NCBI RefSeq assembly: GCF_014646335.1
Contig: NZ_BMNG01000005.1
Coordinates: 433,543-497,542 of the forward strand
Direction: 5' to 3'
From: Streptomyces lasiicapitis
Lineage (GTDB): Bacteria; Actinomycetota; Actinomycetes; Streptomycetales; Streptomycetaceae
Length of the DNA: 64,000 nucleotides
Shown here: positions 27,828 to 36,246 of the stretch, one piece after another
How positions within the stretch are numbered: position 1 is the stretch's first letter
How the letters are laid out: each line of letters begins with the position of its first letter
Position numbers and translations under genes: made by a program
The notes under the pieces: model-generated
The model's database searches: none
Told to the model about the DNA's origin: nothing
The model's input: the letters and a program-made list of their open reading frames with translations, nothing else

Positions 27828-28698
27828 CTCCACACAGATCCACAACATCGGCTACCGGCACTACGACGGCCCGCGCCTGGGCCGCGCCTACGCCACCCGG
27901 TCGCTGTTCTCGCAGAGCCTGCGCGGCGCCTACGGCCTCGGCCGCTCGGCCAAGTCCAAGGTCCTGCCGATGATCCTCTTCGGGGTCATGTGCGCCCCCG
28001 CGCTGATCATGGTCGCGGTCGCCGTCGCCACCAAGGCCAACGACCTGCCGATCGACTACACGCGCTACGCCATCGTGCTCCAGGCCGTCATCAGCCTCTA
28101 CTTGGCCGCCCAGGCCCCGCAGACCGTCTCCAGGGACCTGCGGTTCCAGACCGTGCCGCTGTACTTCTCGCGCCCCATCGATCGCGTCGACTACGTACGC
28201 GCGAAGTTCGCGGCGCTCTCCAGCGCGCTGTTCATCCTGACGGCCGCACCGCTGATCGTGCTCTACGTAGGAGCACTGCTCGCCAAACTCGACTTCGCGG
28301 ACCAGACGAAGGGATTCGCCCAAGGGCTGGTCTCCGTAGCGCTGCTTTCGGTGCTGTTCTCCGGGATCGCGCTCGTCATCTCGGCGGTCACCCCGCGCCG
28401 CGGCTTCGGCATCGCCGCCGTCATCGCCGTCCTGACCATCTCCTACGGAGCGGTGTCCACCGTCCAGGCCATCGCGCACGAACAGGGCAGCTCCGAAGCC
28501 ATCAGCTGGCTCGGCCTGTTCTCGCCGATCACGCTCATCGACGGACTGCAGACCGCCTTCCTGGGCGCCACCTCCGCCTTCCCCGGCAAGGAAGGCCCCT
28601 CGGCCGGCGCGGGCGTCGTCTACGTAGTCGTCGTCCTCGCCCTCATCGCGGGCAGCTACGCCGCCCTGCTGCGCCGCTACCGAAAGGCCGGGCTCTAG
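27817..28698 (+). CDS. ABC transporter permease (first)
   Basis: 293 residues with six hydrophobic segments, ABC-2 type. The cytoplasmic N-terminus is IHNIGYRHYDGPRLGR and the TVSRDLRFQTVPLYFSRPI segment follows helix 2. It overlaps the ATP-binding gene by 11 bp, so the two are coupled. Second product of the four-gene operon. Confidence 0.88.
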   Translation: MPADSTQIHNIGYRHYDGPRLGRAYATRSLFSQSLRGAYGLGRSAKSKVLPMILFGVMCAPALIMVAVAVATKANDLPIDYTRYAIVLQAVISLYLAAQAPQTVSRDLRFQTVPLYFSRPIDRVDYVRAKFAALSSALFILTAAPLIVLYVGALLAKLDFADQTKGFAQGLVSVALLSVLFSGIALVISAVTPRRGFGIAAVIAVLTISYGAVSTVQAIAHEQGSSEAISWLGLFSPITLIDGLQTAFLGATSAFPGKEGPSAGAGVVYVVVVLALIAGSYAALLRRYRKAGL

Positions 28699-28700
28699 CC

Positions 28701-29612
28701 ATGACGTCCCTCAGCATCGACCACGTATCCCGCTGGTTCGGCAACGTCGTGGCCGTCAACGACATCACGATGACGATCAGCCCCGGAGTCACCGGCCTGC
28801 TCGGCCCGAACGGCGCGGGGAAGTCCACCCTCATCAGCATGATGGGCGGCTTCCTCGCCCCCTCCACCGGCTCCGTCACCCTCGACGGCAGCGCCACCTG
28901 GCGCAACGAGACCATCTACAAGCACCTCGGCATCGTCCCCGAGCGCGAGGGGATGTACGACTTCCTCACCGGCCGCGAATTCGTCGTCGCCAACGCCGAG
29001 TTGCACGGCCTGGGCAAGAAGGCCGCCCAGCGGGCGCTCGCCACGGTCGAGATGGAGTACGCGCAGGACCGCAAGATCTCGACGTACTCCAAGGGCATGA
29101 AGCAGCGCGTGAAGATGGCCTCCGCACTCGTCCACGAACCGTCCGTGCTGCTGCTCGACGAGCCCTTCAACGGCATGGACCCGCGCCAGCGCATGCAGCT
29201 CATGGAACTGCTTCGCAAGATGGGCGACGAGGGCCGCACCGTGCTCTTCTCGTCGCACATCCTCGAAGAGGTCGAACAACTCGCCTCGCACATCGAGGTG
29301 ATCGTCGCCGGCCGGCACGCCGCCAGCGGTGACTTCCGCAAGATCCGCCGCCTGATGACGGACCGGCCGCACCGCTACCTGGTGCGCTCCAGCGACGACC
29401 GCGCGCTCGCCGCCGCGCTCATCGCCGACCCGTCGACCGCGGGCATCGAAGTCGACCTCAAGGAGGGCGCGTTGCGCATCCAGGCCGTCGATTTCGGGCG
29501 CTTCACCACCCTGTTGCCACGCATCGCCCGCGAGCACGACATCCGGCTCCTGACCGTCTCGCCCTCGGACGAGTCGCTCGAGTCGGTCTTCTCCTACCTC
29601 GTCGCGGCCTGA
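28701..29612 (+). CDS. ABC exporter ATP-binding subunit (second)
   Basis: 303 residues. Walker A GPNGAGKS, signature STYSKGMKQRVKMASAL and Walker B LLLDEPFNGMDP. It starts 2 bp after the first permease stop. It is similar to the first ATPase but lacks the tail, so the operon probably makes a heteromeric exporter or two related ones. Confidence 0.9.
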   Translation: MTSLSIDHVSRWFGNVVAVNDITMTISPGVTGLLGPNGAGKSTLISMMGGFLAPSTGSVTLDGSATWRNETIYKHLGIVPEREGMYDFLTGREFVVANAELHGLGKKAAQRALATVEMEYAQDRKISTYSKGMKQRVKMASALVHEPSVLLLDEPFNGMDPRQRMQLMELLRKMGDEGRTVLFSSHILEEVEQLASHIEVIVAGRHAASGDFRKIRRLMTDRPHRYLVRSSDDRALAAALIADPSTAGIEVDLKEGALRIQAVDFGRFTTLLPRIAREHDIRLLTVSPSDESLESVFSYLVAA

Positions 29613-29623
29613 AGGGAGTCACC

Positions 29624-30346
29624 GTGTACGACCCCACTGTCGCCCGGCTCACCTACCGGGCCCTGCTCGGCCGCCGCAGGGCGATGATCCTCTTCGCCCT
29701 GCCGCTGCTGCTCATCGTCATCTCCGCGGCGGTACGCGGCCTCAGCGGCGCCGACGACCAGGTCGCCTCCGACCTGCTCGGCGGCTTCGCCCTCGCCACG
29801 ATGGTGCCGATCATCGGCGTCATCGCGGGCACCGGCGCGATCGGGCCCGAGATCGACGACGGCTCCGTGCTCTACCTGCTGTCCAAGCCGGTCAAACGGC
29901 CCACGATCATCGTCACCAAGCTCACCGTCGCCATCGCCGTCACCATGGCGTTCTCGGCGGCCCCGACGTTCATCGCGGGCATGATCCTCAACGGCAACGG
30001 CCAGCAGGTCGCCGTCGCCTACACCATCGCCGCGCTCGTCTCCTCGATCGCGTACGCGGCGATCTTCCTGCTCCTCGGCACCATCACGCGACACGCGGTG
30101 GTCTTCGGCCTCGTGTACGCCCTCGTGTGGGAGGCGCTCTTCGGATCGCTGGTCTCCGGGGCGCGCACGCTCAGCGTCCAGCAGTGGTCGTTGTCGGTCG
30201 CCCACAAGGTCGCGGACGGCGGTGACCTGGTCACCTCCGACGTGGGTCTGCCTGTGGCGGTGATTCTGCTGATCGTGGTGACGGCGGGGGCCACGTGGTT
30301 CGCGGGGCAGAAGTTGCGGACCCTGACGCTGGCCGGCGACGAGTAG
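29624..30346 (+). CDS. ABC transporter permease (second)
   Basis: 240 residues with six hydrophobic segments, ABC-2 type; starts YDPTVARLTYRALLGRRRAM. GTG start with a GGGAG site. It closes the operon; a hairpin follows at 30368. Confidence 0.87.
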   Translation: MYDPTVARLTYRALLGRRRAMILFALPLLLIVISAAVRGLSGADDQVASDLLGGFALATMVPIIGVIAGTGAIGPEIDDGSVLYLLSKPVKRPTIIVTKLTVAIAVTMAFSAAPTFIAGMILNGNGQQVAVAYTIAALVSSIAYAAIFLLLGTITRHAVVFGLVYALVWEALFGSLVSGARTLSVQQWSLSVAHKVADGGDLVTSDVGLPVAVILLIVVTAGATWFAGQKLRTLTLAGDE

Positions 30347-30367
30347 GCCGTCTTGACGGCGTCTTCA

Positions 30368-30395
30368 CCCTCCCATCAGGACACTGGTGGGAGGG
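30368..30395 (+). terminator. Terminator hairpin after the ABC operon
   Basis: An 11-bp stem (30368-30378 with 30385-30395, one G-U pair) with a GGACAC loop starts 21 bp after the last permease stop. No U-tract follows. Confidence 0.6.
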
Positions 30396-30427
30396 GGATG
30401 CTTCTGCTGTGGCCGGGAGGTGCCGCG

Positions 30428-30721
30428 ATGGCATCGGACGAGAGTCGGGACGAGGGTCCCGCGGGGGCTGAGGACGCATCGGGTTCATCGGGCGCTTCTG
30501 GCGCCTCCGGCGCCTCGGGTGGCGAGGACGGGGTCTGGGACGACGTGGTGCTCGACGACGACTTCATACGTTCCGCGGAGGCCGCCGAGCCGTCCGCTCG
30601 GGCCCGCATGCTTTCCGCCCGCTGGCGGGACGGGGCGCCCGAGCCGCAGCCCTGGCGGTCCGACGAGCCGCCCGCCGGGTGGTTCTTCAGCCGGCGTCGT
30701 AAGCGGAGGCGGCGCAAGTAG
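30428..30721 (+). CDS. Small conserved Streptomyces protein with basic C-terminus
   Basis: 97 residues. Acidic Ser/Gly/Ala-rich N-terminus, a conserved-looking core WDDVVLDDDFIRSAEAAEPSARARMLSARWRD, and a strongly basic FFSRRRKRRRRK end. No signal or membrane segment. The pattern suggests nucleic-acid or ribosome contact, but no family is known to me. ATG at 30428, although the ribosome-binding site is poor; it lies just after the ABC operon terminator. Confidence 0.65.
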   Translation: MASDESRDEGPAGAEDASGSSGASGASGASGGEDGVWDDVVLDDDFIRSAEAAEPSARARMLSARWRDGAPEPQPWRSDEPPAGWFFSRRRKRRRRK

Positions 30722-30852
30722 GCGCCGCGGGGCCTTGGGCGGGGGCCCGGGAAAATATTCGGTGGCGGACGGCGGGCGGTGCCCGGCAGAGTAGGGGTGT
30801 CACCGCGCGTCGGGTCCGTCCCGGCGCTCACCTTCTGGGAGAGGAGCCGACG

Positions 30853-30912
30853 ATGTTCACGAACAGTCCGTCGTGCTCCCTGCAGGGCGAACCGCGGCAG
30901 GCTCCGGAGTAG
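30853..30912 (+). CDS. Possible 19-residue peptide (small ORF)
   Basis: ATG to TAG, encoding a 19-residue peptide MFTNSPSCSLQGEPRQAPE. The ATG is preceded by GAGAGGAG with 5-bp spacing, one of the better ribosome-binding sites in the window. No downstream gene lies on this strand before the terminator, so it is not an obvious attenuator leader. It could be a free peptide or part of a small RNA. Confidence 0.3.
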   Translation: MFTNSPSCSLQGEPRQAPE

Positions 30913-31024
30913 TCACTACCCTCCGTCCGAGCCCGTCCACGGGGGACCGCCCGGGGCGGCCGCTTCGAGCGCGCACATTTCGCTGCGCGGGCCGCCCACC
31001 CAACGTCGCACTCGGCCGGGCCTG

Positions 31025-31050
31025 GGGTCACGGGAACATTCCCGTGACCC
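31025..31050. terminator. Bidirectional terminator before the HAD gene
   Basis: gggtcacgggaa pairs perfectly with ttcccgtgaccc through a 2-nt centre (or 10 bp with a 6-nt loop). It lies 70 bp beyond the HAD stop codon on the minus strand. Confidence 0.65.
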
Positions 31051-31118
31051 GGGGTCCGGCCTTGTGCATGCCCACATGACGGTGGCCGTCGTCCTGGGCT
31101 GTGCCCACCCGTGCCGCC

Positions 31119-31949
31119 CTAGGCCAGCAACCGTTCCAGTACCACCGCGATGCCGTCCTCCTCGTTGGAGGTCGTCACCTCGTCCGCCACCGCCTTGAGG
31201 TCCTCGTGGGCGTTGGCCATGGCTACGCCGTGGGCGGACCAGGCGAACATCGGGATGTCGTTGGGCATGTCGCCGAAGGCGATCGTGTCCGCTGCCTTCA
31301 TGCCGAGGCGGCGTGCGGCGAGGGACAGGCCCGTCGCCTTCGTCAGGCCGAGCGGCAGGAGTTCCACTATGCCCTCGCCCGCCATCGTCACGCCGACGAG
31401 GCCGCCCGCGACCTCCTGCGCCACGGCCGCCAGGGCGTCGTCGCCGAGGCCGGGATGCTGGACGTACACCTTGTTCAGCGGCGCGGCCCACAGGTCCGCG
31501 ACGTCCGTGAACGGGATGACCGGGAGCGGGCCCTCCTGGACCACATACCCGGGGCCCACCAGGACCTCGCCCTCCAGGCCGTCGCGGCTCGCGGCCAGCG
31601 CCAGCGGGCCGACCTCCGCCTCGATCTTGGCGAGGGCCAGGCCCGCGAGCTGCCGGTCGAGGGTGACGGACGTCAGCAGACGGTGCTCGCCCGCGTGGTA
31701 GACCTGCGCGCCCTGGCCGCAGACGGCGAGGCCGTCGTAGCCGAGGTCGTCCAGGACGTGCTTGGTCCAGGCGACGGAGCGGCCGGTCACGATGATGTGG
31801 GCCGCGCCCGCCGCGGTGACCGCGGTGAGCGCGGCACGGGTGCGCGTCGAGACGGTGTCGTCGGGGGACAGGAGCGTCCCGTCGAGGTCGGTCGCGACGA
31901 GGGGGTACGGGAAGGCCGGCTCGGGGCCGCCCGTGGGCGCGGTGCTCAC
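31119..31949 (-). CDS. Cof-type HAD-superfamily phosphatase (second copy)
   Basis: 276 residues. Motif [12 protein letters not shown], motif II IIVTGRS, motif IV FGDMPND, with a Cof-type cap. GTG start overlaps the TGA of serS (GTGA), so it is translated with serS. Paralogous to the gene at 18502-19368. The tie to seryl-tRNA synthetase is conserved gene order rather than an obvious pathway. Confidence 0.92.
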   Translation of the reverse strand: MSTAPTGGPEPAFPYPLVATDLDGTLLSPDDTVSTRTRAALTAVTAAGAAHIIVTGRSVAWTKHVLDDLGYDGLAVCGQGAQVYHAGEHRLLTSVTLDRQLAGLALAKIEAEVGPLALAASRDGLEGEVLVGPGYVVQEGPLPVIPFTDVADLWAAPLNKVYVQHPGLGDDALAAVAQEVAGGLVGVTMAGEGIVELLPLGLTKATGLSLAARRLGMKAADTIAFGDMPNDIPMFAWSAHGVAMANAHEDLKAVADEVTTSNEEDGIAVVLERLLA

Positions 31950-33235
31950 TTGGCGAGGGGCTCCAAGATCTCCCGGCCCCCCAGATACGGCCGCAGCACC
32001 TCGGGAACGTGCACCGATCCGTCGGCCAGCTGGTGGTTCTCCAGGAGCGCCACGATCGTGCGCGGCACCGCGCAGAGCGTGCCGTTCAGCGTCGCCAGCG
32101 GCTGGACCTTCTTCTTGCCGTCGTGCTCCTCGCGCATGCGCACGGAGAGGCGGCGGGCCTGGAAGCCGTCGCAGTTGGAGGCCGACGTCAGCTCGCGGTA
32201 CTTGCCCTGGGTGGGGATCCAGGCCTCGCAGTCGAACTTGCGGGAGGCCGATGCGCCCAGGTCGGCGGAGGCGACGTCGATCACCTGGAAGGGCAGTTCG
32301 AGGCCGGTCAGCCACTGCTTCTCCCAGTCGAGGAGCCGCCTGTGCTCGTTCTCGGCGTCCTCCGGGGCGACGTACGAGAACATCTCGACCTTGTCGAACT
32401 GGTGCACCCGGAAGATGCCGCGGGTGTCCTTGCCGTACGTGCCCGCCTCGCGGCGGAAGCAGGGCGAGAACCCGGCGTACCGCAGAGGGAGCTTGTCGGC
32501 GTCGATGATCTCGTCCATGTGGTACGCCGCGAGCGGGACCTCGGAGGTGCCGACCAGGTAGAAGTCGTCCTTCTCCAGGTGGTACACGTTCTCCGCGGCC
32601 TGGCCGAGGAAGCCGGTGCCCTCCATGGCGCGCGGGCGCACCAGGGCGGGGGTCAGCATCGGCGTGAACCCGGCCTCCGTGGCCTGTGCGATCGCCGCGT
32701 TGACCAGCGCGAGCTCCAGCAGCGCGCCGACGCCCGTCAGGTAGTAGAAGCGGGAGCCGGAGACCTTCGCGCCGCGCTCCATGTCGATGGCGCCGAGCGC
32801 CTCGCCGAGCTCCAGGTGGTCCTTGGGCTCGAAGCCCTCGGCGGCGAAGTCACGGATCGTGCCGTGCGTCTCCAGGACGACGAAGTCCTCCTCGCCGCCC
32901 ACCGGCACGTCCTCGTGCACGAGGTTGCCGAGCTGGAGGAGGAGGTGCTTGGTCTGCTCGTCGGCCTCGTCCTGCGCGGCGTTCGCGGCCTTGACGGCGG
33001 CCGCCAGCTCGCCGGCCTTCTTCAGGAGCTCGGCCTTCTCGTCGCCGGAGGCCTTGGGGATGAGCTTGCCGAGTGCCTTCTGCTCGGAGCGCAGCTCGTC
33101 GAAGCTGAGCCCGGACGACCTGCGCCGCTCGTCGGCGGAGAGCAGGGCGTCGACGAGGCCGACGTCCTCTCCACGGGCGCGCTGCGAAGCGCGAACACGG
33201 TCGGGGTCCTCACGGAGCAGGCGAAGGTCAATCAC
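31946..33235 (-). CDS. serS: Seryl-tRNA synthetase
   Basis: 429 residues, class II synthetase that charges tRNA-Ser and tRNA-Sec. The N-terminal long coiled-coil arm (about 1-105) binds the tRNA long variable arm. Motif 2 appears in [21 protein letters not shown], the serine-binding region in TSASNCDG, and motif 3 in [21 protein letters not shown] start with GAGGGG just before. A CCGACA-N18-CATAGT promoter may lie 25-70 bp upstream in the DnaA-box region. Confidence 0.97.
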   Translation of the reverse strand: MIDLRLLREDPDRVRASQRARGEDVGLVDALLSADERRRSSGLSFDELRSEQKALGKLIPKASGDEKAELLKKAGELAAAVKAANAAQDEADEQTKHLLLQLGNLVHEDVPVGGEEDFVVLETHGTIRDFAAEGFEPKDHLELGEALGAIDMERGAKVSGSRFYYLTGVGALLELALVNAAIAQATEAGFTPMLTPALVRPRAMEGTGFLGQAAENVYHLEKDDFYLVGTSEVPLAAYHMDEIIDADKLPLRYAGFSPCFRREAGTYGKDTRGIFRVHQFDKVEMFSYVAPEDAENEHRRLLDWEKQWLTGLELPFQVIDVASADLGASASRKFDCEAWIPTQGKYRELTSASNCDGFQARRLSVRMREEHDGKKKVQPLATLNGTLCAVPRTIVALLENHQLADGSVHVPEVLRPYLGGREILEPLAK

Positions 33236-33925
33236 CCCTCAAGGCTACCGTCGCCCGGTTCCGGCCCACGACTCGATATTCACTATGCAGGCGTTATGCC
33301 CGTTTTGTCGGAATGGGAATTCCTTGGAGTGACGCCGGGATGGCGTCCGGGTGGCCGGAGAGCGCCACCCCTTCGGAGGGTCAATAAAGCGGACACGATT
33401 CCCCGAAACGGGGCAGAATCATCCGGCCGCCTTGACTCGATCCCCTTGCGGGAAACGGGACTTGGGGACGCGGTTGTCCACAGGAATGGGACCTCCCGGA
33501 AAGTTATCCACAGGCTGTGCGAAAGATCTGTGGATGCCGGAAGAAGTCGTTCCGAATGCCGTCCCCGCGTCGGTGGATTCCTTCCCCAAACCCCCTCCGG
33601 GCCAACTTTCGAGTGGAAATGGTTAACTCCAAAGAGTTGATCAATGGAAAAGGGTGGACGAGGGGTGACGTGCGGGGCTGTGGACGCACTTGGGCGCTCA
33701 GAGCCGCTTTGTCGACGATGTCGCACTTCGTTGTCGACTTGTCCCCAGATCGAGAAGGGCACCTGTGGATAACTTCTGTGGATAACGTAAATCTGCAGGT
33801 AGTACTGCAGTTTCGGCCACGGCGAAGGCCGTCGGGAACACCCGGAGAACGGCGGGGAACCCCGGAGAACCCCCGGGGCAGGGAAGGTGAAGCGCCGGCG
33901 AACGCCCTGAACGGCCGGTGAACGC
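33236..33925. other. 690-bp intergenic region between serS and pheA rich in DnaA boxes
   Basis: Unusually long for a spacer behind pheA. It carries the serS promoter at its left end and the DnaA-box cluster. No coding sequence has a start, ribosome-binding site and plausible codon use. The base composition is lower in GC than the flanking genes. Confidence 0.75.
33474..33785. promoter_or_regulatory. Extra-origin DnaA-box cluster
   Basis: Consensus boxes: ttgtccaca 33474-33482 (+), ttatccaca 33504-33512 (+), and ttatccaca on the minus strand at 33764-33772 and 33777-33785. Weaker boxes lie at 33529-33537 and 33679-33687 (minus) and 33739-33747 (plus). The outer pairs face inward. DnaA-box clusters outside oriC have been reported in S. 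coelicolor as regulators of initiation frequency; this has that character. Confidence 0.8.
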
Positions 33926-34861
33926 TCAGAACCGGCCGTCCTGGCAGTGCGCCAGCCAGTCCGAAGCCGCAATGAATTCCTCGTCGGTGGTCCCCGGCCG
34001 CAGTGGCCGGACATCGTCGACCGCCACGCCCGCGCGCGGATACGAGCCGAGGAAGCGCACCTTCGGGCAGATCCGCTTCAGGCCCATCAGCGCCTCGCCC
34101 ACCCGGCGGTCGGTGATGTGGCCCTCGGCGTCCACGCTGAAGCAGTAGTTGCCGATGCCCTGTCCGGTGGGCCGCGACTCGATGCGCATCAGGTTGACGC
34201 CGCGCACCGCGAACTCCTGGAGCAGTTCGAGCAGCGCGCCCGGGTGGTCGTCGCCGAGCCAGATGACGAGGGAGGTCTTGTCCGCGCCGGTGGGCGCCGC
34301 GGGCCGGGCCGGGCGGCCAAGCAGGACGAACCGGGTCTCGGCGTTGGCCGCGTCGTGGATCTCGGTGACCAGCGGCTCCAGGCCGTACGTCGCCGCGGCG
34401 AACTCGCCCGCGAACGCCGCGTCGAAGCGGCCCTCCTGCACAAGGCGCGCGCCGTCCGCGTTCGACGCCGACGACTCCCACACGGCGTCCGGCAGATGGG
34501 CGGCGAGCCAGTTGCGCACCTGCGGCTGTGCCACCGGGTGGCCCGTCACCGTCTTGATGTCCTTGAGCTTGGTGCCGGGGCGCACCAGGAGCGCGAAGGC
34601 GATCGGCAGGACGACCTCGCGGTAGATCATCAACGGCTCACCCTTGGCGAGCTCGTCGACGGTCGTGGTGACGCCGCCCTCCACCGAGTTCTCGATCGGT
34701 ACGAGCGCCGCCGCGGCCTCGCCGCCGCGCACCGCGTCCAGCGCCGCCGGGACGGACACCATCGGGACCAGCTCCCGGGTGGCCGCCTCGGGCAGGGTGC
34801 GCAGGGCCGCTTCGGTGAAGGTGCCTTCGGGGCCGAGGTAGGTGTAGCGCGTCGCCGACAT
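33926..34861 (-). CDS. pheA: Prephenate dehydratase
   Basis: 311 residues. It converts prephenate to phenylpyruvate in phenylalanine synthesis. The N-terminal YLGPEGTFTE, the catalytic Thr in NAETRFVLLGR, and a C-terminal ACT domain with ESRPTG (Phe feedback site) are present. It is the mono-functional form without chorismate mutase, as usual in actinobacteria. Confidence 0.96.
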   Translation of the reverse strand: MSATRYTYLGPEGTFTEAALRTLPEAATRELVPMVSVPAALDAVRGGEAAAALVPIENSVEGGVTTTVDELAKGEPLMIYREVVLPIAFALLVRPGTKLKDIKTVTGHPVAQPQVRNWLAAHLPDAVWESSASNADGARLVQEGRFDAAFAGEFAAATYGLEPLVTEIHDAANAETRFVLLGRPARPAAPTGADKTSLVIWLGDDHPGALLELLQEFAVRGVNLMRIESRPTGQGIGNYCFSVDAEGHITDRRVGEALMGLKRICPKVRFLGSYPRAGVAVDDVRPLRPGTTDEEFIAASDWLAHCQDGRF

Positions 34862-34981
34862 GGGATCACCCTAATGCGCTGGGTGAGGCGAAGGTTGGCT
34901 GTTGTCCAACATGCGACCGATTACAAACTCCAGACAACAGACGACGAAAACTGACATCCGCTGTCCCTCCGACAACCTCTG

Positions 34982-36241
34982 CTATCCCTCCAACAACCTC
35001 TGCCCCACGTATTCACCGCTCCCCGCGCCGCCCGGCACCGCGAAAAGACCGCTCGCCTCGTGCCGGATGAACTCCGAGAGCGCGTCCCCGCGGTCGAGCT
35101 TGCGCTGCACCGGTACGAAGCCGCGCAGCGGGTCCGCCTGCCAGCAGACGAAGAGCAGCCCCGCGTCCGGCTCGCCCTTGGCGTCGAAGCCGTCGTGGTA
35201 CGAGAAGGGGCGGCGCAGCATCGCGGCGCCGCCGTTCTGGTCGGGCCGGGTGATGCGGGCGTGGGCGTTGAGCGGGACAACGAGCTTCCCGCCGGCGCCG
35301 GTCTTCTCCAGCTTCATCTCGGTGGTCTCCGTGCCACCGGTCAGCGGCGCGCCGTCGGCCTTGCGGCGGCCGATGACGTCCTCCTGGGCCTTGGTGGCGA
35401 GCTGCTCCCAGTCGTCGAGGAGCATCCGGATGCGGCGTACGACGGCGTAGGAACCGCCGGCCATCCAGGCGGGGTCGGCGCCGTCCGGCTTCTCGGGGAC
35501 GAAGATCCGCTTGTTGAAGTCGTCGTCGGACGGCTTCGGGTTGTTGGTGCCGTCGATCTGACCCATCAGATTGCGGGCCGTCATGGGGCGGGCGGTGGCG
35601 CCGGGCGAGCGGTTGAAGCCGTTCATCTGCCAGCGCACCTTCGCCGCCGAACCGGCCGCCTTCTGCAGCGCGCGCAGCGCGTGGAAGGCGACGAGCGGGT
35701 CGTTCGCGCCGATCTGCACCCACAGGTCGCCGTTGCTGCGGGACTTGTCGAGGCGGTCGGAGGAGAAGTCGGGCAGCGGGTCGAGGGCGGCCGGGCGCTG
35801 CTTCTCCAGGCCGGTGCGGCCGAAGAAGCCGTGGCCGAAGCCGAAGGTGACGGTGAGCGCGGAGGGGCCCGCGTCGCGCGCGATGTCCGTGTCCGGGCCC
35901 GCGCCGTCCACCGGCTCGCCCGCCATCAGCCGCTCGGCCGCCGCCGACCAGCGGCGCAGCAGGGCCGCGGCCTCCTTGCGCCCGGAGCCCGCCGCGAGGT
36001 CGAAGGCGATCAGGTGACCGCGGGACTGCACGGGGGTGGTGATCCCCGGCTGATGTTTCCCGTGAAACATCACCTCGTCCGTGCCGAGGGTCGTCAGGGC
36101 CGCCCGCGAGGCGCCGGAGCCGTCGGACGAGTCCGAGGACGCGACCGCGTACCCGGCCGCGCTGCCCGCCGCGCCGAGTGCGAGGCCGGTGGCGCCCGCC
36201 GTACCGAGCAGGCGCCGTCGCGAAATGGTGTGGTCCGCCAT
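34982..36241 (-). CDS. dtpA: Tat-exported Dyp-type haem peroxidase
   Basis: 419 residues. Tat signal SRRRLLG (residues 7-13) followed by a hydrophobic stretch. The family motif GQIDGTNNP gives the distal Asp, with an Arg in FNRSPG-type and later segments and the proximal His in the C-terminal half. The S. lividans homologue DtpA sits in the same cluster and works with secreted copper proteins in the maturation of the oxidase GlxA. The ATG at 36241 starts the Tat peptide. A parS-like site lies within codons 57-64. Confidence 0.93.
   Translation of the reverse strand: MADHTISRRRLLGTAGATGLALGAAGSAAGYAVASSDSSDGSGASRAALTTLGTDEVMFHGKHQPGITTPVQSRGHLIAFDLAAGSGRKEAAALLRRWSAAAERLMAGEPVDGAGPDTDIARDAGPSALTVTFGFGHGFFGRTGLEKQRPAALDPLPDFSSDRLDKSRSNGDLWVQIGANDPLVAFHALRALQKAAGSAAKVRWQMNGFNRSPGATARPMTARNLMGQIDGTNNPKPSDDDFNKRIFVPEKPDGADPAWMAGGSYAVVRRIRMLLDDWEQLATKAQEDVIGRRKADGAPLTGGTETTEMKLEKTGAGGKLVVPLNAHARITRPDQNGGAAMLRRPFSYHDGFDAKGEPDAGLLFVCWQADPLRGFVPVQRKLDRGDALSEFIRHEASGLFAVPGGAGSGEYVGQRLLEG
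36051..36072. other. parS-like site inside the Dyp peroxidase gene
   Basis: tgatgtttcccgtgaaacatca: a 22-bp dyad whose core GTTTCCCGTGAAAC differs from parS at one base (C for A). The flanks TGAT/ATCA extend the symmetry. It lies 24 kb from the perfect parS, compatible with spread ParB-binding sites around oriC. Confidence 0.7.
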
Positions 36242-36246
36242 GGAGT

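Larger units (their letters stand above)
30722..31118. other. 397-bp intergenic region with a small ORF and a strong hairpin
   Basis: Between convergent genes. It contains the 19-codon ORF at 30853-30912 with a good ribosome-binding site, and a near-perfect 12-bp hairpin at 31025-31050. Longer frames across it are arginine/proline-rich and unconvincing. Confidence 0.5.

Noticed and set aside
30779..31198. 139-codon plus-strand frame between the small basic protein and the HAD gene
   Set aside because: Arg/Pro/Ser-rich noise that crosses a strong hairpin and the 3' end of the HAD gene.
33236..33925. T-box riboswitch in the serS leader
   Set aside because: No TGGN-type T-box sequence or antiterminator pairing could be seen in the spacer; the DnaA boxes explain its length better.
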